From positions 33,635,562 to 33,699,561 of the forward strand of contig OX328112.1 of assembly GCA_946811185.2 (NCBI GenBank): a stretch of 64,000 nucleotides of DNA, given 5' to 3'. The DNA is from Hippopus hippopus. Its lineage: Eukaryota; Mollusca; Bivalvia; Cardiida; Cardiidae. The position numbers and the translations under genes are program-made. Shown here one piece after another: positions 50,194-57,965 of the stretch; position 1 is the first letter of the stretch, and every line of letters begins with the position of its first letter. Under the pieces are notes generated by a model. It had not been told where the DNA came from, did not search any database, and saw only the letters and a list, made by a program, of their open reading frames with translations.

Positions 50194-51132
50194 TTATAGT
50201 ATAGACATTAAATTTTTATAAGCGTGTGAATTTAAAACACCTTGTCTTTTTAATTCATCACAAATACTCACTAGCTCATTTCTTACACCTGTATTACCTG
50301 CTTCTTTACTTGCCACCAACAGGTCTAGTCTTTCTAGTAATGCGTTAGGGTCAGATGGGATAACAACGATACCCTCTCCTTCATACTTTTTTCTCCTATA
50401 CCAAATAGGGGCAATTATATTCATCCATTTTTCTCCTCCGCTGCTTTTGGGACGTCCAGTGGTTGGTTCATTATGATGATACATAGCGTTTGTTTGTATC
50501 ATTAACTTCGCGTAATTTTTATAGTCATCATAATCATAATCACCTTTTTTAGGGTTTTTAGACATAAGTAAATTCCATAACCCCTTGGTACCCTCATATT
50601 CTTTATTACCAACAATAATATCATTACCATCAATTTCTATATATTTATTACCAATACGAAGTTTACCTTTTTCATATCTTATTCCAAATGTTTCATCAGT
50701 GTCAGGCCTTGTTAAAAAATCTCTTGATAATTCCCCCAAAGGCATTGAAGTTGCACTCACTTTTTCGGGTGGTTTATCATAGGTTGGAGCTTTAATAGTT
50801 AGCGGCAACTGTTCGATACCCTCTTTAATAGGTCTAAGTCCCTCAGTAATCTCCCTTGCTACAGTTTTTTGTGCTTCTGTAACCTCCTTTGCTGTAGCTT
50901 TTTGCGTTTCGATAACAGGTTTAAAAAACTTTGACAAATCGGTTTGTAATTCTTGTTCACCTGTTCTCTCTGTTAGTAGATTATCCCGAATCCTCTTTTT
51001 CGTTTCGAGATACTCTTTTACAATTAAGTCCCTTTTTGCAGGGTCAGTTATTTTTAGAAATGACATTTTTTTATTAGCAACATTTTTTTTTAACGTAGAT
51101 TTTATCATAGATTTTATCATAGATTTTATCAT
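50194..51132 (-). CDS. Conserved Polinton protein, DUF8207-like
   Basis: Up to 312 residues. The region GTKGLWNLLMSKNPKKGDYD ... YKNYAKLMIQTNAMYHH matches a domain repeatedly found in animal Polintons (DUF8207 type), of unknown function, with a coiled-coil-like N-terminal half (about 40-120). The C-terminal helix-rich tail (DPNALLERLDLLVASKEAG) follows a basic IAPIWYRRKK segment. The first 22 residues are three MIKS repeats from a 12-bp tandem duplication. An ATG at codon 23 (MSFLKITDPAK), preceded by AATAAAAAAATG, is probably the ancestral start. It overlaps nothing and ends 5 bp before the pVI-like gene. Confidence 0.75.
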   Translation of the reverse strand: MIKSMIKSMIKSTLKKNVANKKMSFLKITDPAKRDLIVKEYLETKKRIRDNLLTERTGEQELQTDLSKFFKPVIETQKATAKEVTEAQKTVAREITEGLRPIKEGIEQLPLTIKAPTYDKPPEKVSATSMPLGELSRDFLTRPDTDETFGIRYEKGKLRIGNKYIEIDGNDIIVGNKEYEGTKGLWNLLMSKNPKKGDYDYDDYKNYAKLMIQTNAMYHHNEPTTGRPKSSGGEKWMNIIAPIWYRRKKYEGEGIVVIPSDPNALLERLDLLVASKEAGNTGVRNELVSICDELKRQGVLNSHAYKNLMSIL

Positions 51133-51253
51133 AGATTTTAATATATAAGAGAATATATAATGCTCTTATATATTTTACATGTCTGAGGAATTATCAATTT
51201 CACACATACACTTACACCTATACCTAATTTTAGGAAATTTAATTTTAGGAAAT

Positions 51254-51937
51254 CTAATACGGGAGGGAACCTCCATGGTTCTTTTCAACGAGCCTCCGAA
51301 AGGACTCACGAGCTTCTTGTCTTCCTTTTTCTATCAAAGATTCTTCATTTTCAGTAGAAATCTTTTTCTTGATATTGGTACGTATTTCTTCCTTCATAAC
51401 CTTATACTTCTCTACTTCTTCCATAATCAGTTTAAATTCTTCATCTGAAACAATACCATCCACCAAAGCCTTGGAAATATGTGTTGAAAGAGTATCTAAT
51501 TTTGCATCTGCAAGCATTCTAATCTTCATATGCTTTTCTGCTTTGCTTCTAGTATTTCTTACAACAAAATTACCAACTACGCTTAGAAGACCAACTCCTA
51601 AGGCAACTCCTTCTAAAGCAACAACAACGGGAATCGCTACCACTGTAGATAGCAGTCCAATTCCTCCTGCACCTGCACCTAAAGCTGTTGTAGCTAAAAC
51701 AACATCAACATTGCTTATAATTCTTGAAGCACGTAAATACTTTTTTGCTAGAACGTCTCTAGTTTGAACTTCTTTCTCAAGGAATTGTTGTATCTCTGAA
51801 ATCTTTTGTAAACGATAGGAATGACCTTTATCATCTCCCATTGCACGCATTTCAATAGGTGGGGCGCTTGCGGTACTTCGTTCTTTGGGTAGTGGAGGAT
51901 ATATTTTATTAGGGTGTTCCTGATTTGTATCTGCCAT
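51254..51937 (-). CDS. Two-transmembrane Polinton protein (SLATT-like topology)
   Basis: 227 residues: Pro-rich N-terminus, helix (LQKISEIQQFLEKEVQTRDV), then a hydrophobic hairpin of two segments (about residues 82-102 and 106-126, rich in Gly/Ala/Val/Leu), and a charged helical C-terminus (EEFKLIMEEVEKYKVMKEEI). No signal peptide. Small two-helix membrane proteins with flanking helices resemble SLATT-type modules, but I cannot claim homology. It could be a virion membrane or pore protein. Co-directional with capsid genes. Confidence 0.6.
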   Translation of the reverse strand: MADTNQEHPNKIYPPLPKERSTASAPPIEMRAMGDDKGHSYRLQKISEIQQFLEKEVQTRDVLAKKYLRASRIISNVDVVLATTALGAGAGGIGLLSTVVAIPVVVALEGVALGVGLLSVVGNFVVRNTRSKAEKHMKIRMLADAKLDTLSTHISKALVDGIVSDEEFKLIMEEVEKYKVMKEEIRTNIKKKISTENEESLIEKGRQEARESFRRLVEKNHGGSLPY

Positions 51938-51958
51938 TTTATTAATATAATATTTTTT

Positions 51959-52336
51959 TTATGCTAAATATTTTAGATAGCAGAATAACTCTCCCTCAGG
52001 TATTTCGATTGGTTTTTGTGAGAAATTATAAATGTAAACTAAGATATCATTAACATCATTATCAAGATGTGTACCATTAAAAATGGTTAAACTATCTTTC
52101 CATTTATTACTAATAGATATCACTACAACTCCTCGTGTAGTTATATAACCAAATCCTAGTGAAAGTCTCATACCATCATGAGGAGGAATCTTGATAGTTA
52201 CTTGTGAGTATATTTTCCATTTTAGAGAATCTTGTTTTAAGGGAGGATATCTTACTCCATGTAAATGAGGTTTCCAAAATATAGTTTTATGTTGGGTAGT
52301 AATATTAGGTTTTATACCAAATTTATGAATATCCAT
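51959..52336 (-). CDS. dUTPase-fold-like small protein
   Basis: 125 residues. The order of segments resembles the trimeric dUTPase fold: YSQVTIKIPPHDGMRLSLGF, TTRGVVVISI in the place of the GVIDxDYRG motif, a hydrophobic strand NDILVYIYNFSQKPIEIPEG for the N-x-gly-D region, and a final EGELFCYLKYL for GDRIAQL. The nucleotide-binding and catalytic residues are not kept, so a structural role is more likely than nucleotide hydrolysis. Similar dead dUTPase folds occur in adenovirus E4 proteins (knowledge of the family). Without a structure prediction this is moderate inference. Confidence 0.6.
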   Translation of the reverse strand: MDIHKFGIKPNITTQHKTIFWKPHLHGVRYPPLKQDSLKWKIYSQVTIKIPPHDGMRLSLGFGYITTRGVVVISISNKWKDSLTIFNGTHLDNDVNDILVYIYNFSQKPIEIPEGELFCYLKYLA

Positions 52337-52365
52337 TTTTATTTGTTGTAAATAATATTTAAATA

Positions 52366-52950
52366 TTACAATATAGCTCCTAGGATAGGGATATTAGCAA
52401 ATGGACTATTAGGCCCGAGTAAAAGTCCTTTTCCATCATACATTTTTCCTCCTTGCTTTAAATACAACCCATCACCAACGGAAGCTAATCCTTTACCTTT
52501 GTATGGTTTTAAGTATAATCCACATCCATCAGTTTCAACTTGACAAACACATCCTCCTTTTTTAAGATAAAGACCTGACCCCATTGCTTTTGATACACCT
52601 GATTGAGCTAATCCAGTAAGAGCACCAACACCTAAAGCTGGTAAAACGGTTTTTGCAAGCATCGGTAAAGCTCTAGCAGCTAACCCAGCCAACATTCCGA
52701 GAAAACCTCCCTCTATTTTCGTGTTATATTTAAGTTGTTTTGCAGTCATTTTAATAGTTATACCTTTACCATCCTCATAGGCTTTAGCTATTTTTCTTGC
52801 TTGTGAATTGGTAATTGCTAAAACATCATTACCATGTAAATCTTCATGACCTAAACGAATACTTACTGGACAACCAGCTTTAACAGCATGTTGAAGTTTT
52901 TCCTTTTGTCCTTCCGATATATTTACTTTAACATTAGTGTAACTTGTCAT
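52366..52950 (-). CDS. Polinton minor virion protein with hydrophobic core and GLYLK repeats
   Basis: 194 residues of a family that recurs in animal Polintons. N-terminus: KVNISEGQKEKLQHAVKAG and VSIRLGHEDLHGNDVLAIT. Then an amphipathic Gly/Ala/Leu stretch (about 83-118, GGFLGMLAGLAARALPMLAK) and three GLYLK motifs separated by a Cys pair (CVC ... GCG). The size, basic character and hydrophobic helix resemble adenovirus pX/pVI-type core or membrane-active proteins. The role is inference. Confidence 0.7.
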   Translation of the reverse strand: MTSYTNVKVNISEGQKEKLQHAVKAGCPVSIRLGHEDLHGNDVLAITNSQARKIAKAYEDGKGITIKMTAKQLKYNTKIEGGFLGMLAGLAARALPMLAKTVLPALGVGALTGLAQSGVSKAMGSGLYLKKGGCVCQVETDGCGLYLKPYKGKGLASVGDGLYLKQGGKMYDGKGLLLGPNSPFANIPILGAIL

Positions 52951-52973
52951 TTTATATACAACTATTTTTTTAT

Positions 52974-53747
52974 TTATCTAGCTTCTCTAATATGAAACCT
53001 AATTGTTAAATTTTCACCTCTAAGATTTAGTAAATTGTCATTTTGGTCAGTAATATTTACCTCTAGGTTATGTATTTCATTTAATGTTATTGGTAAGTAT
53101 ACTAAATTAATTGGTGACTCAATTATCTTATATCCAGGTGCAACATCTGGGAAAAAGGAGTAAATAGTGTTTTTTCTTGAACCATTAACATAACTTCCTG
53201 AGATAATATCTATGTTAACGAGCAAACTATTTATGCTAAGAATGTTCACTACATTCTCTGACTCGTAAAATCCTTGTGTATATTTAGCGCGAGTAAATCC
53301 TAATACTTTGGCAATAGAGCCTGGTTGATTAAAATCTACTTGATAACCATCTTCTAAGGTAATAATAGACTTTAGAGTATTGGTGTTTGCAGAAATGTTA
53401 ATATAATACTCTTCATTAACTTCATCGTAATGACCCTTTTTTCTCATTTCCTGTTGAATGGTGTCATTAATGCTAACAAGGTCATAACTTCCTTCAGGTA
53501 TTCTTATTTTAATCCATGAATTACCATTGTCTGGAGAATAAACGAATATGTTGTTCGTTTCATCAATGTTTGGAAAAGAGTAGTAAGTTTCAAGGTTTAC
53601 CAGAGCTATTTCATATACTTTATCCTTTTCCAGTTGAATTGGAGGATTAAACCTTGTTCTAAAACGTGTTTTGTTGTCGCTTACTATGATTTGAAATGAT
53701 GTTTTGTGGTTTGTATTTTTTACAATTTGTTCTAAAAGTTCTTCCAT
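52974..53747 (-). CDS. Minor capsid protein, penton-like jelly roll
   Basis: 257 residues. FQIIVSDNKTRFRTRFNPPI followed by YEIALVNLETYYSFPNID, then GSYDLVSINDTIQQEMRKKG and a beta-rich C-terminus (NLEVNITDQNDNLLNLRGE) match the single jelly-roll minor capsid protein of Polintons, thought to form the pentameric vertices. Start motif TATTATAAAATG. Intact frame. It is separated by 24 bp from the downstream virion gene, suggesting co-expression. Confidence 0.85.
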   Translation of the reverse strand: MEELLEQIVKNTNHKTSFQIIVSDNKTRFRTRFNPPIQLEKDKVYEIALVNLETYYSFPNIDETNNIFVYSPDNGNSWIKIRIPEGSYDLVSINDTIQQEMRKKGHYDEVNEEYYINISANTNTLKSIITLEDGYQVDFNQPGSIAKVLGFTRAKYTQGFYESENVVNILSINSLLVNIDIISGSYVNGSRKNTIYSFFPDVAPGYKIIESPINLVYLPITLNEIHNLEVNITDQNDNLLNLRGENLTIRFHIREAR

Positions 53748-53799
53748 TTTATAATATTAAAATATAATATTTAACTACTTATATTATATTTTAATGGGT

Positions 53800-53964
53800 T
53801 TATTTAGGTTTATTCTCTTTCTTCATATCACTTACAACATCCATTAAACCACTAATAATTAATTCTAATTGTTGTATGCGTCTATCCTGCTTAATAACTT
53901 GATTTTTAAGAATATCAATAGACTTTTCTTTTTTTTCCTTTGAAAATATCTTTATACATTTCAT
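53800..53964 (-). CDS. 54-residue coiled-coil protein
   Basis: A small frame from ATG at 53964 to TAA at 53800, preceded by TATTATAAAATG like its neighbours. It encodes a lysine-rich N-terminus (KEKKEKSIDI) and a short leucine/isoleucine heptad (IQQLELIISGLMDVVS). It fills the gap between ATPase and penton genes exactly. It is likely real because of the start motif and spacing; function unknown. Confidence 0.6.
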   Translation of the reverse strand: MKCIKIFSKEKKEKSIDILKNQVIKQDRRIQQLELIISGLMDVVSDMKKENKPK

Positions 53965-53985
53965 TTTATAATATTTAAATATTTT

Positions 53986-54767
53986 TTATACCGACTTAGG
54001 TATGTAAAAATTGTCAAAACCGTTTCTATACTTCCCATCATGTTTTCCACTGGTTAAGTCAATAATAGCGAAACCATGTGGTCTTTCCCATGCCTTTTGA
54101 CAAAACTTTCTAAACTCATCCTTAGGCATATCTTCACCTACGTGGTCGTTATAAATATGATTAATGTTTTTTAAATCTTGTGGGAAAAGGCAAATAAAAT
54201 TAGCGTTTTCTCTAATAGTTTGTCTCGGTAGTCTAAAATAATTCTGTGAGAGTAAAAGCAGTCAACATTACTATGTCTTCCTCGAATGTAGTAACACTCA
54301 CATTTATTTTGCTTTTCTAAAAGTAAATCATCAAAAATCATTAAATTTTTATTTTCTGAGTTTAACTCTCTCGGGTCAGGTACATCACTAGCATTTTCAA
54401 AGAAGTTGCAATTTATATCCAATTTGTTTTTAATCGTCTTAATCCATTCTCCGACTAAAGCTGTTGGTGCAATGTTTAGTTCTTGTATGTCATCACGCAT
54501 GTTAAACAATCTTAAGATACATTCTTTTGGTAGTTTTTCTTCAAAAGCCTTTTTTAGTATTCGGTATTCCGGTTGAAAAAGGCTTTTTCCGAAAACACTC
54601 AAATCGTTGTAGTCAAGCCAACCTGGTCTGAGTAAAAGGTTTAACAATAAAGTAGTTTTACCACATCCTGATTTTCCTATAATTAAACCCCTAATACTTT
54701 TTGGTAAAAAGGAGTTATTAAATCTCTTTGATACTACTTCATTCCATGATAAGTTTATAATATCCAT
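53986..54767 (-). pseudogene. Packaging ATPase (FtsK/HerA, A32-like), frameshifted
   Basis: Motor that translocates DNA into the capsid. Walker A GKSGCGKT at residues 31-38, Walker B LMIFDD at 142-147. The open frame ends at 54171 after 198 codons, but the C-terminal third continues in another frame from about 54,245 to a stop at 53,986. A single missing base near 54,240-54,255 explains it. Read together, the length of about 260 residues would be normal. Start motif TATATAAAAATG at 54767. The ATP-binding part is intact, yet the arginine-finger/C-terminal region is lost unless the break is a sequencing error. Confidence 0.85.
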
Positions 54768-54802
54768 TTTTATATAACTTTTTTTTTTTTTTTATATATA
54801 AA
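54768..54802. promoter_or_regulatory. Bidirectional promoter region between the two Polinton gene blocks
   Basis: Only 35 bp of A/T separate the ATPase start (- strand, TATATAAAAATG) from the zinc-ribbon start (+ strand, TATATATAAAATG). Both halves carry the same start-proximal motif, so transcription of the two arms probably diverges here. Confidence 0.55.
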
Positions 54803-54958
54803 ATGTATTGTGTTAAATGTAAAAAACATACTGATACGAGTGATATAAAATATACCATTTCGAAAAATGGAAGAAATATGAATCAGGGGAAATGTGTTAT
54901 TTGTGGAATAACTAAAACACAATTTATAAAAAAAAAAACACCGGGAGTAGCATCTTAA
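54803..54958 (+). CDS. Zinc-ribbon segment (start of a broken zinc ribbon-PLA2-integrase gene)
   Basis: 51 codons with MYCVKC (Cys 3 and 6) and KCVICG (Cys 31 and 34), a four-cysteine zinc ribbon common at the start of Polinton phospholipase proteins. The frame leaves the tract after a run of eleven A (54928-54938) and then stops at 54956-54958. Codons for the expected link to the phospholipase exist in the next frame. The start carries TATATATAAAATG, whereas the phospholipase and integrase parts have no such motif. Confidence 0.75.
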   Translation: MYCVKCKKHTDTSDIKYTISKNGRNMNQGKCVICGITKTQFIKKKTPGVAS

Positions 54959-54987
54959 ACAAATTTATAAATAATTTACCTGTTGAA

Positions 54988-55305
54988 ATGCATCTTCCCG
55001 GTCACAATTTTACGGGGCCAGGTACCAAACTAAATGAGAGGTTAAATCCTGATTTAACACCAAAGGAATGGAGTAAACCTATAAACCGTGTTGATAAAGC
55101 TGCTTATCATCATGATGTTTGCTATCTTAAGCATGATGATACAAAAACTAGGAATGAAATATGTGATAAAGATATGTTAACAGAGTTAGAAGGTATTTAC
55201 AATCCTAGTATTAGAGAAAAAATGGAAAAGGGTTTGGTAAGTAAACTCATTGGAACGAAGATGAAATTTGGAATGGGAGTAAAAAAAAAAATTTCGACAT
55301 TTTAG
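54988..55305 (+). CDS. Phospholipase A2-like domain
   Basis: 105 codons from an internal methionine. The calcium loop YTGPG-like sequence reads HNFTGPGT (residues 6-13) and the catalytic pair is HHDVCY (His 42, Asp 43), as in parvovirus VP1-type phospholipase A2. In viruses this enzyme opens endosomal membranes during entry. The frame is open upstream to about 54,940 and ends after a second run of eleven A (55281-55291). It lacks its own TATAAAATG, so it is probably part of one longer protein with the zinc ribbon and the integrase. Confidence 0.8.
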   Translation: MHLPGHNFTGPGTKLNERLNPDLTPKEWSKPINRVDKAAYHHDVCYLKHDDTKTRNEICDKDMLTELEGIYNPSIREKMEKGLVSKLIGTKMKFGMGVKKKISTF

Positions 55306-56198
55306 CGGAAGAATTACATAAACCTGTAAAAAGAAATTTTAAGAAAAGGAGAGTTAGAGTAAACGGTATAGATAGGATATGGGCTGCGGATTTAGTAGAC
55401 ATGCAAGCATTTTCTAAGTTTAATCGTGGTGTTAAATACCTTCTTGCTGTCATTGACATCTTTTCTAAATATGGATATCTGGTGCCATTAAAAGACAAAA
55501 CAGGAAAATCTGTTGCTATAGCATTAAAAAGTATTTTTAAGGAGAGAAAACCTGAAAAAATGTGGGTGGATAAGGGTAAAGAGTTTTATAACAAAGATGT
55601 AAAAGACTTGGTTGAATTATATTCTACCGAAAATGAGGAAAAATCTAGTGTGGTTGAGAGATGGATTAGAACAATGAAAGAAAAAATGTGGAAGTATTTT
55701 TCCGCTAACTCTACAAACGTTTACATCAATGTGCTACCGGATTTGGTTAAAAAATATAATAACACAAGGCATTCATCTATTAAGATGACTCCTGTAAACG
55801 CGAGTAAAAAAGAAAATGAAACGAGAGTTTGGAGAAATCTTTACCCCGAACATTTAGAAATAAAAGACTCTAAACCTAAGTTTTCCGTTGGAGACAAGGT
55901 AAGGATAACTAAAAAGAAAAAGACTTTTGAGAAAGGTTATACAACAAGATGGACTGAGGAGGTTTTTACAGTTTCTGAAATAAAACTTACATCACCTGTA
56001 ACATATAAAATTAAAGATTTTAATGGAGAAGAAATACAAGGTACCTTTTATGAACCTGAACTGCAGAAAACCAGTCAAGAGCTGTATAGGATAGAAAAGG
56101 TTATTAAAAAAGGAAAAAAGAAATCTCTTGTAAAGTGGAAAGGTTATCCTGATGAATTTAATTCATGGGTTGACAATAAAGACATTAGAAATATTTAA
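55290..56198 (+). CDS. int: Retroviral-type integrase with chromodomain
   Basis: Inserts the element with 6-bp target duplication. The frame is open from the A11 run at 55281-55291; the first methionine (55401) already lies past the first catalytic Asp (WAADLVDM, codon near 55390), so translation must start upstream. The second Asp is in MWVDKGKEFY (residue 57 from 55401) and Glu is in SSVVERW (residue 87). The C-terminus from about residue 228 is a chromodomain (YRIEKVIKKG, SLVKWKGYP, FNSWVD), with the aromatic residues typical of methyl-lysine binding. The core residues are intact. Confidence 0.92.
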   Translation, partial: NFDILAEELHKPVKRNFKKRRVRVNGIDRIWAADLVDMQAFSKFNRGVKYLLAVIDIFSKYGYLVPLKDKTGKSVAIALKSIFKERKPEKMWVDKGKEFYNKDVKDLVELYSTENEEKSSVVERWIRTMKEKMWKYFSANSTNVYINVLPDLVKKYNNTRHSSIKMTPVNASKKENETRVWRNLYPEHLEIKDSKPKFSVGDKVRITKKKKTFEKGYTTRWTEEVFTVSEIKLTSPVTYKIKDFNGEEIQGTFYEPELQKTSQELYRIEKVIKKGKKKSLVKWKGYPDEFNSWVDNKDIRNI

Positions 56199-56209
56199 CT
56201 ATAAAAAAA

Positions 56210-56602
56210 ATGTCAAATATTTCGATTGAAAACGTAATTTTACCAAATAAGCCGTTGAACAATTTCGAATTAGAGGGTGCCGCAAAAAGATTAAAGATTC
56301 CTTATTTTAGAGGGTTTTTTTTACTAAATACATTACCGAGAAAACCGAGTAAAAAAGAATGTGGTGGACCTGGTACACATTGGGTCGCTTGGTATAAAAA
56401 TGGTAAAACTAAAATTTATTTTGATAGTTATGGCATACAACCACCTATTGAAATTCGAGATTATTTAAAAAGCCCAATACAGTACAATACTGACCAATTA
56501 CAACAAGCTGGGCAAGTATTTTGCGGTCATTTATGTTTGTACATTCTAAAAGAGTTATCCATGGGTAACAGGTTTCAAAATGTTTTATATAAACTTTTTT
56601 AG
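56210..56602 (+). CDS. pro: Adenain-like cysteine protease
   Basis: 130 residues. The catalytic set of the adenovirus protease family is visible: GTHWVAWY (His 57), IYFDSYGI (Asp 72), GQVFCGHLC (Gln 102, Cys 105). It processes capsid and core proteins during maturation. The start is 5 bp after TATAAAA. It follows the integrase with a gap of 11 bp and precedes the fibre-like gene by 13 bp, in the same direction. Intact. Confidence 0.92.
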   Translation: MSNISIENVILPNKPLNNFELEGAAKRLKIPYFRGFFLLNTLPRKPSKKECGGPGTHWVAWYKNGKTKIYFDSYGIQPPIEIRDYLKSPIQYNTDQLQQAGQVFCGHLCLYILKELSMGNRFQNVLYKLF

Positions 56603-56615
56603 TACTATATAAAAA

Positions 56616-57914
56616 ATGCCTGTTGACAAATTTGGAAGAATGAAAGATGATGACACAATCAGTGATGGTGTGTCACTCGCTTACATAAATAATAATTTTT
56701 TACGTAAAGATGGAACAACCATCGTTACCGGTTCTATAGACATGAATGGTAATACATTAACGAGGGTTAGTAATCCAGTAAATTCTCAAGATGTGGCAAC
56801 TAAGGATTATGTTGACACCAACTCAGGGTTGTTGGATGAAAACGGTGGATACCATGTTAAAAATGGTTATTTAAACATGTGTTTTAATTCAATAAAAAAC
56901 GTTAAGGACCCAACAGAATCACATGAAGCTGCTACTAAAAATCATGTGGATAGGAGTGGTAAAGCAATAGTAGAGGAACCGGATGGTACCTTTTCCGCTG
57001 TTGCAAATATAAATATGAAAGGATATAGTTTAACAAATCTTATAAATCCAGTATATCCACAAGATGCTGCTACTATGGCTTATGTAGATGGTTTGAGACG
57101 AGCTTTTGTTTACTTAAATGGAGTGTATCTAGCAGTTGAAGACGTTTCTATGGGTGGGCGGAGAATTAGCGATGTTGGAAGCCCTTTAGAAAACCAACCA
57201 GTTGCAAATAAGTTTTATGTAGATACCGTTGTTGAGGCGGCTACCGCGGGTGTAAAAGCTATGACAAAAAAACAAGATGGGTCTTTTTTAATGGATGGTG
57301 AAATAGATATGAATGATAACCAAATTATTGGATTACCAAATCCTGCTTCCCCTTACTCCGCTGTTAATAAACATTATGTTGATAATGGTGGAGCTATTAT
57401 AAAAAATTGGGATGGAACTTTTATGGTAGCGACTAACATAAATCTTCGGGGTTTTTCTTTAAAAAACGCGGCCACCCCAGTAGAAGAGGGAGATTTAGCA
57501 ACAAAATCCTATGTGGATAAAGTCTCCCGCCCTATTATAACCGTGTGGGCTGAAGAAAATGGACCACTAGTAGATGGTAGATATGAGTTTTCATTTGGTA
57601 ATGGTGCTTCAGGTGTTGAACATAGGATGGGTGGTTATTGTATGAGTGCGTCGGGTAGAATTATAAGAGGTAGTTTAACGGTTGTTAAAGATGACCCTAA
57701 TGTACCAGAAGAGGTAAAAGTTAATATTACGGTAAACGGAGTAGAGCAGGTTGATTACTCTATTATTAAAAAGAAAGATGATACTTGTAGCTGTGTAGTT
57801 TTTCCTAAACCACTCGAAATTAAACAATGTGACATCATAAACTTTATTTCAAAATCAAACAACCCTACTGCACGTCACTCTTACATATCTATTTTGATAG
57901 AGTTAGACTTATAA
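56616..57914 (+). CDS. Phage tail-fibre-like repeat protein (putative virion fibre)
   Basis: 432 residues. Residues about 35-310 consist of six degenerate repeats of about 45 residues with the pattern 'xI-DMNG-xx-ITxLxNP-xxxxDAATKxYVD' (for example GSIDMNGNTLTRVSNPV, DVATKDYVD; EIDMNDNQIIGLPNP; DLATKSYVD). This is the shaft repeat of bacteriophage tail fibres. A separate beta-rich C-terminal domain (about 315-432, ITVWAEENGPLVDG to SYISILIELDL) would form a head. Architecture (N-terminal anchor, shaft, knob) suggests a trimeric host-attachment fibre. No signal peptide. It is in the late-gene-like block after the protease. The motif similarity is seen; the role is inference. Confidence 0.75.
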   Translation: MPVDKFGRMKDDDTISDGVSLAYINNNFLRKDGTTIVTGSIDMNGNTLTRVSNPVNSQDVATKDYVDTNSGLLDENGGYHVKNGYLNMCFNSIKNVKDPTESHEAATKNHVDRSGKAIVEEPDGTFSAVANINMKGYSLTNLINPVYPQDAATMAYVDGLRRAFVYLNGVYLAVEDVSMGGRRISDVGSPLENQPVANKFYVDTVVEAATAGVKAMTKKQDGSFLMDGEIDMNDNQIIGLPNPASPYSAVNKHYVDNGGAIIKNWDGTFMVATNINLRGFSLKNAATPVEEGDLATKSYVDKVSRPIITVWAEENGPLVDGRYEFSFGNGASGVEHRMGGYCMSASGRIIRGSLTVVKDDPNVPEEVKVNITVNGVEQVDYSIIKKKDDTCSCVVFPKPLEIKQCDIINFISKSNNPTARHSYISILIELDL

Positions 57915-57965
57915 TTACACTAAATAAATATAACTCCTTTCTTAATAAGAAGTTATATTTATATT

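Noticed and set aside
49848..50204. 118-codon frame on the + strand of the Polinton
   Set aside because: Antisense shadow of the pVI-like gene, without the start motif.
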